DNA of 64,000 nt, from NCBI GenBank assembly GCA_021783725.1, contig JAJXTN010000006.1, positions 1-64,000 of the forward strand. The letters run 5' to 3'. The notes below the pieces were generated by a model. The model was not told the origin of the DNA, did not search any database, and was given only the letters and a program-made list of their open reading frames with translations. Made by a program: the position numbers and the translations under genes. This document shows positions 7,583 through 17,589 of the stretch, in pieces. Origin of the DNA: a bacterium (lineage in GTDB: Bacteria; Patescibacteriota; Saccharimonadia; Saccharimonadales; UBA4665). The first letter of the stretch is position 1. Every line of letters starts with the position of its first letter.

Positions 7583-9217
7583 ATGAGTAAAGTTGCGCAT
7601 TATTTGCAGGAACACTTAGTCGGTGAGGTGATGACTGGCACGGACGCCAGGCACTACTTCTCGACGGACGCCAGTATATTTCAGTTACCACCAGCTATCA
7701 TCGTTTATCCACGTAATGAAAATGATGTTCGCAAAACCGCTCGCTTTACTTGGCAATTGGCCGAACGAGGTCGAGCTATACCAATAACCGCTCGGGGATC
7801 GGGTACTGATCAAACTGGGGCGGCCCTCGGTAGTGGGATTATGGTCGTTTTCCCAGCTCACATGAACCGCATTCTCGAGCTTGATACCAAATCGAACACG
7901 GTGATAGTTGAACCAGGCATCAATTACGGTAAATTACAGCAAGCCTTGCATACTCACGGTCGCTTTTTGCCACCTTTCCCGTCGTCACTGGAGTATTCAA
8001 CTATTGGTGGTGCAGTGGCTAACAATTCTAGCGGTGATAAATCGATAAAATACGGTGATACCCGTAACTATGTCAAAAGTTTAAGAGTCGTTTTGGCCAA
8101 CGGCGAAGTCATTGAAACCGGACGGCTGAGTAAGCGTGAACTTAGCAAAAAACTGGGACTAGCGACTTTTGAAGGCGAGATATATCGCTCGGTTGATACG
8201 CTTATCGAAGAAAACATTGAGCTTATCAGAAGGATGGCCATCAATGTTACAAAGAATAACGCTGGTTATGACTTACTCGATATCAAACGCAAGGACGGCT
8301 CATTTGACCTGACGCCACTATTTGTTGGCAGTCAAGGCACGCTGGGGATTGTGACTGAAGTCGAACTACACACTGTATTGCATAATCCCCGAGTTACTTT
8401 GGTGCTGGCAAATTTTGAAACACTTGAACAGGCACACGCCGCCATTATTGAGCTGAGAGCGATGGCTGATATACCCAGTTCTATCGAACTCATCGACAGC
8501 AAATTGCTGGAGCAAGTCCAGGCCATTAATCCAAACCAGATTAAGGATATTGTTGCGCCACCATTCCCAGCTGTCGTGCTGTTGATCGAGCTGGACATGG
8601 TCGATCGCCACCATAAGAAACAAGTCAAACAAACCGAGAAAATTCTCCACAAATACGCGACAAACGTTCAAATTGCGACTGAGCTTGAACATCAACAGAC
8701 TTTCTGGAAGATAAGAGAGATATCTAGTGCCATAATGTCCAACAATGAAGGCCTACTGCGATCACTGCCGATAACTGATGGAGCTTCGGTGCCGATAGAC
8801 CAACTGAAGGCTTACATCGAGGGTCTATACCAACTATTTAAGACTAATAATTTGAAAATTGGGGTTTGGGGTCATGCCGGTGACGCCAACCTTCACGCTC
8901 AACCTAAGTTAAATCTCGGTCAAGTAGGTGACCGTCAGAAAGCTTTCAGGCTAATAGACGATTGGCACAAAATGGTCATTGGCCTAGGTGGTAGTATGAG
9001 TTCCGGCTCTGGCGATGGTCGGTTGCACGCCCCATATCTTGAATCGTTTTATGGCAGTGAAATATACGCCTTGTTAGTGAAAGTTAAACAAGTTTTCGAT
9101 CCTTACGGTACATTAAATCCGGGTGTCAAATTTGGCACATCGATTGATGACATGAAAGCTATGGTTCGAGCTGACTACGGCATGGACCACTTGTACGATC
9201 ATTTGCCTCGTAGTTAA
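7583..9217 (+). CDS. FAD-linked oxidase, D-lactate/glycolate dehydrogenase type
   Basis: This probably oxidises a 2-hydroxy acid such as D-lactate and passes electrons to a membrane carrier. The PCMH-type FAD-binding domain covers about residues 35-215 (ITARGSGTDQTGAALGSGIMV, GGAVANNSSGDKSIKYGDT). The C-terminal FAD-oxidase domain (about 250-530) contains GVWGHAGDANLHAQP and DPYGTLNPGVKFG. At 544 aa it is complete and has no iron-sulfur domain. A weak ribosome site (AAGAGG) lies upstream. Substrate specificity cannot be read from the sequence. Confidence 0.85.
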   Translation: MSKVAHYLQEHLVGEVMTGTDARHYFSTDASIFQLPPAIIVYPRNENDVRKTARFTWQLAERGRAIPITARGSGTDQTGAALGSGIMVVFPAHMNRILELDTKSNTVIVEPGINYGKLQQALHTHGRFLPPFPSSLEYSTIGGAVANNSSGDKSIKYGDTRNYVKSLRVVLANGEVIETGRLSKRELSKKLGLATFEGEIYRSVDTLIEENIELIRRMAINVTKNNAGYDLLDIKRKDGSFDLTPLFVGSQGTLGIVTEVELHTVLHNPRVTLVLANFETLEQAHAAIIELRAMADIPSSIELIDSKLLEQVQAINPNQIKDIVAPPFPAVVLLIELDMVDRHHKKQVKQTEKILHKYATNVQIATELEHQQTFWKIREISSAIMSNNEGLLRSLPITDGASVPIDQLKAYIEGLYQLFKTNNLKIGVWGHAGDANLHAQPKLNLGQVGDRQKAFRLIDDWHKMVIGLGGSMSSGSGDGRLHAPYLESFYGSEIYALLVKVKQVFDPYGTLNPGVKFGTSIDDMKAMVRADYGMDHLYDHLPRS

Positions 9218-9219
9218 GC

Positions 9220-9248
9220 TTGAGTTTTCGGGCTAAAACAGATACGAT
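9220..9248 (+). promoter_or_regulatory. Promoter of tRNA-Leu(GAG)
   Basis: TTGAGT, a 17-base spacer ending TAAAACAGA and TACGAT, placed 18 bases before the tRNA. It is a paralogous copy of the promoter at 7084-7112, which supports both calls. Confidence 0.65.
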
Positions 9249-9266
9249 TATATAGCTTTTAGCCTC

Positions 9267-9352
9267 GCGGACGTGGCGGAATGGTAGACGCGCTACCTTG
9301 AGGTGGTAGTGGGAGTAATCCTGTGGAGGTTCAAGTCCTCTCGTCCGCACCA
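9267..9352 (+). tRNA. tRNA-Leu(GAG)
   Basis: The 86-nt tRNA has acceptor GCGGACG/CGTCCGC, anticodon stem CTACC/GGTAG with loop TTGAGGT (anticodon GAG), a long variable arm, T loop TTCAAGT and an encoded CCA. Confidence 0.95.
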
Positions 9353-9436
9353 AAGCCCATGATAGTTTCACTACTGACGCTCTGCTCGAGTCGACAGTAA
9401 TAGCACAACGTGCTATTCTGCCTCTCGTCCGCACCA
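9353..9436 (+). mobile_element. 84-bp element ending in a copy of the tRNA-Leu(GAG) 3' end
   Basis: Positions 9421-9436 repeat tRNA positions 9337-9352 exactly (16 bases through CCA). The body is homologous to the element at 7274-7355. Each copied tail matches its own tRNA (CTCGTCC here, CTTATCC there), so the tail is a target-derived duplication or is kept in step with the tRNA rather than being part of the element's fixed sequence. Confidence 0.6.
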
Positions 9437-9498
9437 TCCTCCGTCGCTAACAAAGTTAGCTATGGAGGATGCCCTACGAAGCCTCGGCGAAGGAGGGC
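9436..9498 (+). repeat. Twin hairpins after the copied CCA
   Basis: The first hairpin is ATCCTCC/GGAGGAT with inner GCTAAC/GTTAGC (9436-9470). The second is GCCCT/AGGGC around CGAAGCCTCGGCGAA (9471-9498). The second motif recurs at about 23559-23580, next to the tRNA-Gly tail copy. Confidence 0.55.
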
Positions 9499-9499
9499 G

Positions 9500-9650
9500 A
9501 TATGCTACAGCAAAGCCGTTAACAATAAGCAGGTGACATTTAACATTTATGGACAAAAGTTTATAACTTTTGAATAATTATTCGGCATTTGCTGGCCAAA
9601 AATGTAAAATGATAACTGGTACCTGATAAATGCTTTTGCGAAGCAGAAGC
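9500..9650 (+). repeat. Dispersed intergenic repeat, copy A, upstream of tRNA-Val
   Basis: This copy shares a common order of motifs with 21544-21680 and 22395-22551: GCAAAGC, TTAACAAT, ATGGACAAAA, an 8-bp hairpin (here CAAAAGTT/AACTTTTG at 9554-9572), GCTGGCC, TGTAAAATG and CTGATAA. The hairpin arms differ between copies but stay complementary. TTCGGC and TAAAAT, 18 bases apart, may be the tRNA promoter. A short hairpin (GCTTTTGC/GCAGAAGC) precedes the tRNA. Confidence 0.6.
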
Positions 9651-9652
9651 GT

Positions 9653-9729
9653 GGGCGCTTAGCTCAGCTGGCTAGAGCACCTCGTTTACACCGAGGGGGT
9701 CGGGGGTTCGAATCCCTCAGCGCCCACCA
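9653..9729 (+). tRNA. tRNA-Val(TAC)
   Basis: The 77-nt tRNA has acceptor GGGCGCT/AGCGCCC, anticodon stem CCTCG/CGAGG with loop TTTACAC (anticodon TAC), T loop TTCGAAT and an encoded CCA. Confidence 0.95.
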
Positions 9730-9928
9730 ACAAAAAAGTCGGTCTATGTGACCGGCTTTTTTGTTGGCTGAAGCTGAAGCCAGCCAACTGCTTGGCTGGC
9801 GGGGATTCGAACAGCCGGAGGAATGTTTTTGTTTGAGCGATAGCGAAAGGCAAAAACCGTGAGGCGGGTCCGCGAGCATTTTTCGTCAGGAAAATGACTT
9901 GTGGATCAGAATCCCTCAGCGCCCACCA
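9730..9928 (+). repeat. 199-bp segment ending in a copy of the tRNA-Val 3' end
   Basis: Bases 9909-9928 repeat tRNA-Val 9710-9729 exactly (20 bases through CCA). Between them lie the terminator, a GC-rich segment that on the minus strand resembles a tRNA 3' half (TGTTCGAATCCCCGCCA, near 9798-9815), and a hairpin around GAGCGATAGCG. No gene is present. Reading frames seen here are translations of tRNA sequence on the wrong strand. Confidence 0.55.
9731..9766 (+). terminator. Terminator after tRNA-Val
   Basis: The hairpin arms AAGTCGGTC/GACCGGCTT are followed by a run of T, directly downstream of the tRNA. This is a good intrinsic terminator. Confidence 0.75.
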
Positions 9929-9965
9929 TATAAAACGTCCCACGAAAGTGGGACTTTTTATATGG
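9926..9965. terminator. Bidirectional hairpin joining two tRNA-like 3' ends
   Basis: The sequence reads CCATATAAAA, stem GTCCCAC/GTGGGAC, then TTTTTATATGG. It is nearly symmetric. On the plus strand it follows the copied tRNA-Val tail. On the minus strand it follows another tRNA-like tail (GGTGTTCGAATCCCTGCACCA without its first base, near 9963-9983). The same layout occurs after tRNA-Leu(TAA) at 33020-33060. The remaining 9966-10197 stretch holds no supported gene. Confidence 0.55.
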
Positions 9966-10197
9966 TGCAGGGATTCGAACACCCGACCCCTAGGGGGAGG
10001 GGTGAGACACGCCGGTGGCATGTCGCAAGGCAATCTTCCGATGCGAGCTATGCTTGCAATCGTGAAGTTGCGGGTGAGATAAGTCGGTGACTTATCGCAA
10101 GGCCACGTTACAGATTTGAAGCTTGCTTCAAGTTTGTAACTGGCGGGCCTGCAGAATGTAGGTGCCGAAGGTAGGTCGAATCCCAAGTCGTCTAGTA

Positions 10198-11406
10198 CTA
10201 ATAATGCGTCAGTCGCCACCAAACCGAAGGTTTGGCTACAGATTGGCTTAGAACTATATTTGAACTTTCGGAAGTTAGTGAGGTATTGATGCTACCGACA
10301 GTTTGACCTTTGTCGGCTGGGGCTTTCAGATCTTTGAGAACCACATCGGGTTTGTCGATAATTTGCCCTTGCCAAGCCAGAGCTTTAACGTCCTTACTGA
10401 CTACGGCTGATACCGAACTAGCCCAAGGCACTTGATAAGAGCCTATTACTTGGCCGGCGGTAAATACTGTCGAAAGACTGAAAGCTTTTTGGGCTGAACT
10501 AAGTAATGGTACGGCGCCGTCCATGGCTTGTGACAGACTATTGGTACCCATGACGGCTCCTACGATGGTTATATCGTGTCCGACAGCTGGAGTATATTTG
10601 GCCGAGAAAAGGAAATTGCCACCGACTTGATCGCTGTTGCCGGTTTTCATGCCATTGATGCCATTTGTGCCCAACAGCCAATTGACGTTTTTGACATTAC
10701 CAGCCACTGGAATAGTGGCATTGGATTGCGAGACGATGTCGGCAATAGTTGGATTGTTGAGGGCAATCTCTCCGAGCTTGACGATATCGCTAGCCGTACT
10801 GGTGGAATCTGGCTGAAAACCGCTGGCGTCTGAGCCGACGTGAGTATTGACTAGGCCATAACTAGCCAACAGGCTATTGCCAGCTGTCGCATAAGCCACC
10901 AGTGAGCCATAGGCCCATATCGCTAAACTATCGGCCATATTGTTGGCTGAAGGTAATAACATCGCTTGGAGCACTTGATATTCAGTAATCTGTTCGCCAA
11001 CAGTCACGGCCGCCACCGATCCACCAACACTTTTATAAGCTTTATATATATCTACATCGGACTGCCCTAGCACCAAGGTCGGACCTTGCGCGGTGCCAGT
11101 TAGGGGCTTGTCTTTTAGGACGGTCAGGGCGGTTATGAGTTTAGCCACACTAGCTGTTGGGATTGGTGTTTGAGCACCTTTTGTAGCCAGAACACCGTAG
11201 CCAGTGGCGCCGATGGCTGATTGGCCGATACTTGGCCAAAGCAAACTGGTCGGTTTAGTGGCCGGTGGCAGGGTGTAGCTGAAGTGCGGAGCGATACTCG
11301 ACAACGATTTTTGTAGGCGTTGTTCGGCGTTGCCGATACCGCCTATCACTAAAACACTGACTAAAACTAGGGTGATAATGATTTTGTCGGCCCGGGATTT
11401 GTGCAT
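10198..11406 (-). CDS. D-alanyl-D-alanine carboxypeptidase (peptidase S11)
   Basis: This penicillin-binding protein trims the terminal D-Ala of peptidoglycan pentapeptides outside the membrane. One N-terminal membrane helix (about residues 9-24) acts as anchor. The three catalytic motifs are present: SVAK (S86-K89), SAN (in LPSANNMADS, about 150) and KTG (MKTGNSDQVGGN, about 255). Length is 402 aa. The downstream end lies against tRNA fragments. It is divergent from lemA across a region with inverted octamer arrays. It may cooperate with the ddl, vanX and Mur ligase genes elsewhere in the window. Confidence 0.88.
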   Translation of the reverse strand: MHKSRADKIIITLVLVSVLVIGGIGNAEQRLQKSLSSIAPHFSYTLPPATKPTSLLWPSIGQSAIGATGYGVLATKGAQTPIPTASVAKLITALTVLKDKPLTGTAQGPTLVLGQSDVDIYKAYKSVGGSVAAVTVGEQITEYQVLQAMLLPSANNMADSLAIWAYGSLVAYATAGNSLLASYGLVNTHVGSDASGFQPDSTSTASDIVKLGEIALNNPTIADIVSQSNATIPVAGNVKNVNWLLGTNGINGMKTGNSDQVGGNFLFSAKYTPAVGHDITIVGAVMGTNSLSQAMDGAVPLLSSAQKAFSLSTVFTAGQVIGSYQVPWASSVSAVVSKDVKALAWQGQIIDKPDVVLKDLKAPADKGQTVGSINTSLTSESSNIVLSQSVAKPSVWWRLTHY

Positions 11407-11437
11407 AGTTGTAATGTTAATAGTACCAAGAAATTAT

Positions 11438-11585
11438 TTAGTTATATAGTTGGATAGTTATATAGTCTGATAGTGAGATAGTCGTATAGTTTCGATAACT
11501 CTTAGTTATGTATAGATTAATGTCGCCAAACTTTCCCGCTATCCCACTATCCCACTATCCCGCTATTTCACTATCTAACTATCTG
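11438..11585. repeat. Two opposed arrays of degenerate 8-bp units between divergent genes
   Basis: Array A (about 11441-11491) has six units of the form NNNATAGT. Array B (about 11536-11583) has six units of the reverse form, such as CACTATCC. Together they could form a long imperfect stem or offer repeated protein sites between the promoters of the carboxypeptidase and lemA. A related array occurs at 58849-58905. Confidence 0.6.
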
Positions 11586-11597
11586 TGGCGTTATGCG

Positions 11598-11626
11598 CTA
11601 TAATATAAGTACTAATCTGGAGGTCA
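11598..11626 (+). promoter_or_regulatory. -10 box and ribosome site for lemA
   Basis: TATAAT just after GCGC lies about 30 bases before the ATG. A strong CTGGAGG ribosome site ends about six bases before the start, so this operon has a normal leader, unlike many neighbours. Confidence 0.55.
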
Positions 11627-11629
11627 TCA

Positions 11630-12196
11630 ATGTCATTGTTAATAATTGCCGTAGTCGTTGCACTACTGTTAGTAGTAGTCTTTGCCTACATGTACAACAG
11701 TCTGGTTCGGCTGAATGTTCAATCTGACGAAGCCTGGAGCGATATAACCGTTCAGCTGAAACGACGATATGATTTGATTCCAAACTTAGTCAACGCTGTT
11801 AAAGGCTATGCCGCTCATGAAAAAACTGTTTTTGAAGACGTGACGGCCGCTCGAGCCAGCGCTCTAAACGCTCAAGGCGTGGCAGAAACCGCTAAAGCCG
11901 AGAATCAGTTTTCGCAAACCATGAAAAGCTTGTTTGCGGTCGCTGAAGCCTATCCTGACCTTAAGGCGTCACAGAACTTCCAAGAGTTGCAGTCAGAACT
12001 AACTGATACCGAAGACAAGATCCAGGCTGCTCGCCGATTCTATAACGGTGTAGTTCGGGACTTTAATACCAAGCGCAAAGTTTTCCCAACCAGCCTGTTC
12101 GCTGCTATGCTTGGTTTCAAACAAGACAAAGAATTCTTCGAGCTAGATGAAGCTGGAAACGCCGCTGTGGCTGAACCAGTAGAAGTTAAATTTTAA
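11630..12196 (+). CDS. lemA: LemA family protein
   Basis: LemA proteins are membrane-anchored helical-bundle proteins of uncertain role, often encoded beside HtpX-type proteases. The N-terminal helix (about residues 3-22) is followed by the family signature RLNVQSDEAWSDITVQLKRR and LIPNLVNAVKGYAAHE. At 188 aa it is full length. The gene pair with htpX, 33 bases downstream, is widely conserved and suggests a role in membrane stress or protein quality control. Confidence 0.93.
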   Translation: MSLLIIAVVVALLLVVVFAYMYNSLVRLNVQSDEAWSDITVQLKRRYDLIPNLVNAVKGYAAHEKTVFEDVTAARASALNAQGVAETAKAENQFSQTMKSLFAVAEAYPDLKASQNFQELQSELTDTEDKIQAARRFYNGVVRDFNTKRKVFPTSLFAAMLGFKQDKEFFELDEAGNAAVAEPVEVKF

Positions 12197-12229
12197 GTAG
12201 CTAACAGTTATACGAGATTTTGACCCAAG

Positions 12230-13108
12230 ATGTATAGCAACATAGCCGCTAATAAACGTCGTACCATCTATCTTATGCTGGGTTTTATATTGTTCGTGTC
12301 GGCTCTAGTTTGGGTGTTCGATAAATACATCGGTGGCAATAATAGTGTATTTATCGGCGGCATGATCGGTGCTACGGTCTACGCCTTGATAGCTTACTAT
12401 TCTGGCTCACGAATGGCTTTGGCCGCCAATCACGCTAAACAGTTGACCAAACAGGATAATCCTCGGATGTGGCGAATAGTTGAGAACCTCAGTATCACCG
12501 ACGGGCTACCGATGCCGAAAATATACGTTATAGATGACCCAGCTCCGAACGCTTTTGCCACTGGGCGTAACCCCAAAACAGCGGCTGTCACGGCTACCAG
12601 CGGTCTACTGGACATGATGGATGACAATGAGCTTCAAGGAGTTTTTGCCCATGAACTCGGTCATATCAAGAACTACGATATTCGAGTCGGCATGATCGCT
12701 TTCGCTTTGACAGCTGTTATATCGCTAATCGCTGATATCATTTTGCGGATGACATGGTTCAACAATGAAGAGCGTGACAACAACAATCAAGTAATGTTCT
12801 TATTGGGTATCGTGGCCGCCATTTTGGCGCCAATCGTTGCTACCTTGATTCAACTGGCTATAACTCGTCAACGCGAGTATCTAGCCGACGCTACCAGTGC
12901 TCTCACTACTAGGTACCCCGAAGGTTTGATCAGCGCCTTGACCAAGATTAGTCAGTCCGGCAGTGTTATGCAACACCAGAATACGGCTACGGCTCATCTT
13001 TTCTTTGCTAATCCCTTAAAGTCCCATAGCCTCAACAATTTGTTTAGTACCCATCCGCCGATTGCCGACCGGATCGCTAGATTACAGGCCATGGGCAACC
13101 ACGCCTAA
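12230..13108 (+). CDS. htpX: Membrane zinc metalloprotease HtpX-like (M48)
   Basis: This membrane protease degrades misfolded membrane proteins. Two N-terminal membrane helices (about 14-30 and 38-56) precede the M48 domain with HELGH (H141, E142, H145) and the distal zinc ligand in REYLADATSA. A second helix pair lies around 155-210. At 292 aa it matches the family. No clear ribosome site precedes the ATG, so translation may depend on lemA. Confidence 0.92.
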   Translation: MYSNIAANKRRTIYLMLGFILFVSALVWVFDKYIGGNNSVFIGGMIGATVYALIAYYSGSRMALAANHAKQLTKQDNPRMWRIVENLSITDGLPMPKIYVIDDPAPNAFATGRNPKTAAVTATSGLLDMMDDNELQGVFAHELGHIKNYDIRVGMIAFALTAVISLIADIILRMTWFNNEERDNNNQVMFLLGIVAAILAPIVATLIQLAITRQREYLADATSALTTRYPEGLISALTKISQSGSVMQHQNTATAHLFFANPLKSHSLNNLFSTHPPIADRIARLQAMGNHA

Positions 13109-13116
13109 CAATCATT

Positions 13117-16078
<2,962 letters not shown>

Positions 16079-16083
16079 TATGC

Positions 16084-16153
16084 CTGTCATCCCGACTGGA
16101 TAGGAGGGATCTATTATCATGAACAGATCTCTCGACTGCGCTCGAGATGACAA
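16084..16153. repeat. Palindromic extragenic element after ligA
   Basis: An imperfect inverted repeat: CTGTCATCCCGA at the left pairs with TCGAGATGACAAG at the right, and GGAGGGATCT pairs with AGATCTCTC inside. The TCTCGACTGCGCTCGAGATGACA-like arm (here 16129-16152) is of the type seen as REP-like repeats in many bacterial genomes. It may also terminate ligA transcription. Confidence 0.6.
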
Positions 16154-16274
16154 GACATTGACAAGCATGACCATTTTGTTATGATTAATAGGATTCGTGC
16201 GTCCAAGCGGCGTGTGAAACAAAAATTTTCCTAAAACAAAAATTAACCACCCGTCGCGGGTGGGCACGCACGAA

Positions 16275-16300
16275 AAAGCCACTGGACAACCAGTGGCTTT
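16275..16300 (-). terminator. Strong hairpin, minus-strand terminator
   Basis: A perfect 11-bp stem (AAAGCCACTGG/CCAGTGGCTTT) with loop ACAA. On the minus strand it ends in five T residues, so it would stop transcription coming from the island. It marks the last native-looking sequence before the GC-rich region. Confidence 0.65.
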
Positions 16301-16327
16301 CAATATGTCTCAAATTTTGGTGGTCCT

Positions 16328-16356
16328 GTGGGGACAGTTGTCGAACTCGTCCCCAC
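16328..16356. other. Hairpin at the left edge of the GC-rich island
   Basis: An 8-bp perfect stem (GTGGGGAC/GTCCCCAC) encloses AGTT/AACT around GTCG. Base composition changes sharply at this point. It may be an end structure of the inserted DNA. Confidence 0.45.
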
Positions 16357-16400
16357 CCCTGACGGCGGCTCTTCGTGCCTATCGACGGTTCGATCAATCG

Positions 16401-16757
16401 GTGCTCCATCGGGGGCATCACTACGCAGCTGTTCCGCATCAGCGCAGGTCAGGGCTGTCTCCGGCCGAGATCCGAGCCTTCATCGATGGCTATGAGGCCG
16501 GTCGCACCGCCAAGGAGCTTGGTGCTGAGGTCGGGGTCAGCCGTCAGACCGTCGTCCGCCACCTCAAGAAGAACGGCATCACCACGCGCAAGCGCCCGAT
16601 CAGTGAGGACGAACTTGCTCGAGCCATCGCGCTCTATAGGCAGGGCTGGTCTCTGGCCAAGGTCGGCGAGCTGCTCGAACGCGACCCCACCACTGTCAGC
16701 CACCTGCTCGAACGGGCTGGAGTTCCGCGACGGGACACTCAAGGCCGCGAACGCTGA
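16401..16757 (+). CDS. Helix-turn-helix protein, actinobacterial type
   Basis: A small DNA-binding protein with two successive HTH motifs: EIRAFIDGYEAGRTAKELG...SRQTVVRHLKKNG and RAIALYRQGWSLAKVGELL...TTVSHLLERAGV, ending in RRDTQGRER. Standalone proteins of this layout are common near recombinases in Actinobacteria and resemble the C-terminal HTH of recombinases or transposases. No catalytic domain is present. The start is uncertain: GTG at 16401 is used because upstream in-frame ATGs (16260, 16305) lie in or at the edge of native DNA. The 3' end overlaps the convergent gene. Confidence 0.55.
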   Translation: MLHRGHHYAAVPHQRRSGLSPAEIRAFIDGYEAGRTAKELGAEVGVSRQTVVRHLKKNGITTRKRPISEDELARAIALYRQGWSLAKVGELLERDPTTVSHLLERAGVPRRDTQGRER

Positions 16758-17164
16758 CGACTTCGTGACAACGCGAGGTGGATGAACGCCCGTGCGAGCT
16801 TCTGCGGATCGACCTCGGGGTGCACGACGGGGCGAACGCTGATCTTGCGCTCGGCCGTGGGTCTTCGTTTGGGCGTTCCGGCTGGAGCTGGACGTACCTT
16901 GTTGACGGCGTAGGTGGCGGAGTGGCGGTCATGCTTGGACAGGGCCTTGCCGGCCTGCTGCGGCAAGGACGGCTGCGCAACCGAGATCGCCATCCGATGA
17001 GCCAATAACCGAGAGTCCGACCAGGACTTCGAGGACTGGAAGTACTCGTGCAGACACCACTGCTCGTTCGGCGTCAGGAACCCGAAGACTCCATCTGCAG
17101 CGCTCCATAGCCGAGCGAGTCGGTGGTGGATGTGGAGATAGTCGGTGTCGGTGAGGCGGGGCAT
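16739..17164 (-). CDS. Hypothetical protein of actinobacterial character, 141 aa
   Basis: I do not recognise a named family. The N-terminal half (LTDTDYLHIHHRLARLWSAA, then GFLTPNEQWCLHEYF) looks like a helical domain. The C-terminal half is basic and Pro/Arg rich. Codon use is GC-rich like the rest of the island. It overlaps the convergent HTH gene by 19 bases. Confidence 0.5.
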   Translation of the reverse strand: MPRLTDTDYLHIHHRLARLWSAADGVFGFLTPNEQWCLHEYFQSSKSWSDSRLLAHRMAISVAQPSLPQQAGKALSKHDRHSATYAVNKVRPAPAGTPKRRPTAERKISVRPVVHPEVDPQKLARAFIHLALSRSRQRSRP

Positions 17165-17252
17165 ACTGCTTTCGACCCACCCGTGAATTTCTTAAGGACA
17201 TATTACTCCATTTGCAAACTTGATAGAATAGGGAATATCAAAGGAGAGCGAC

Positions 17253-17561
17253 ATGGCAAAGAGTTCTGGAAATTCAAAGCAGGGTCGACAGACCACCACG
17301 AACCAGCCGCACAAGGGCGGACCGGTGCGCCGCATCGTCGAGCCCGACAAGGACGGCGGCTATCGCGTCCTTGCACCTGGTGCCGACCGGGCAAGCGCCA
17401 AGACACCGACCAAAGCCGCCGCCGCGAAGCGTGCGACAGAGATCGTGTCGAACCTGGGTGGTGGCGAGGTGACCTACAAGAATGATCGAGGTCGCATCGT
17501 TGACTCCGACACCGTCGGCAAGGGCAACGACCCGCACCCACCCAAGGACAAGAAGCACTAA
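17253..17561 (+). CDS. DUF2188 domain protein
   Basis: A 102 aa protein with a DUF2188-like core: RRIVEPDKDGGYRVLAPGAD, a TKAAAAKRATEIVSNLGGGEV segment and DRGRIVDSDTVG. The function of DUF2188 is unknown; members are small and often lie near phage or defence genes. The ribosome site AGGAG lies five bases before the ATG. The C-terminus is Lys/His rich. It is followed by the AbiJ/HEPN-like gene, probably in one transcript. Confidence 0.75.
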   Translation: MAKSSGNSKQGRQTTTNQPHKGGPVRRIVEPDKDGGYRVLAPGADRASAKTPTKAAAAKRATEIVSNLGGGEVTYKNDRGRIVDSDTVGKGNDPHPPKDKKH

Positions 17562-17589
17562 TGCCCAACGGCAGACAGGCAGCACACGC

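Noticed and set aside
9664-10222. Reading frames on the minus strand with segments such as WALRDSNPRPPRCKRGA and GAEGFEPPTPSV
   Set aside because: They are translations of tRNA-Val and its copied tail on the wrong strand, a well-known source of false proteins.
11438-11585. Octamer arrays as a CRISPR array
   Set aside because: Units are only 8 bp and contiguous with no unique spacers, and no cas gene is nearby.
16319-16357. Possible tRNA or tmRNA 3' end on the minus strand (ends ACCACCA, contains GTTCGA)
   Set aside because: A T arm built on TTCGACA has two mismatched pairs and the distance to the CCA is too long; no matching 5' acceptor was found.
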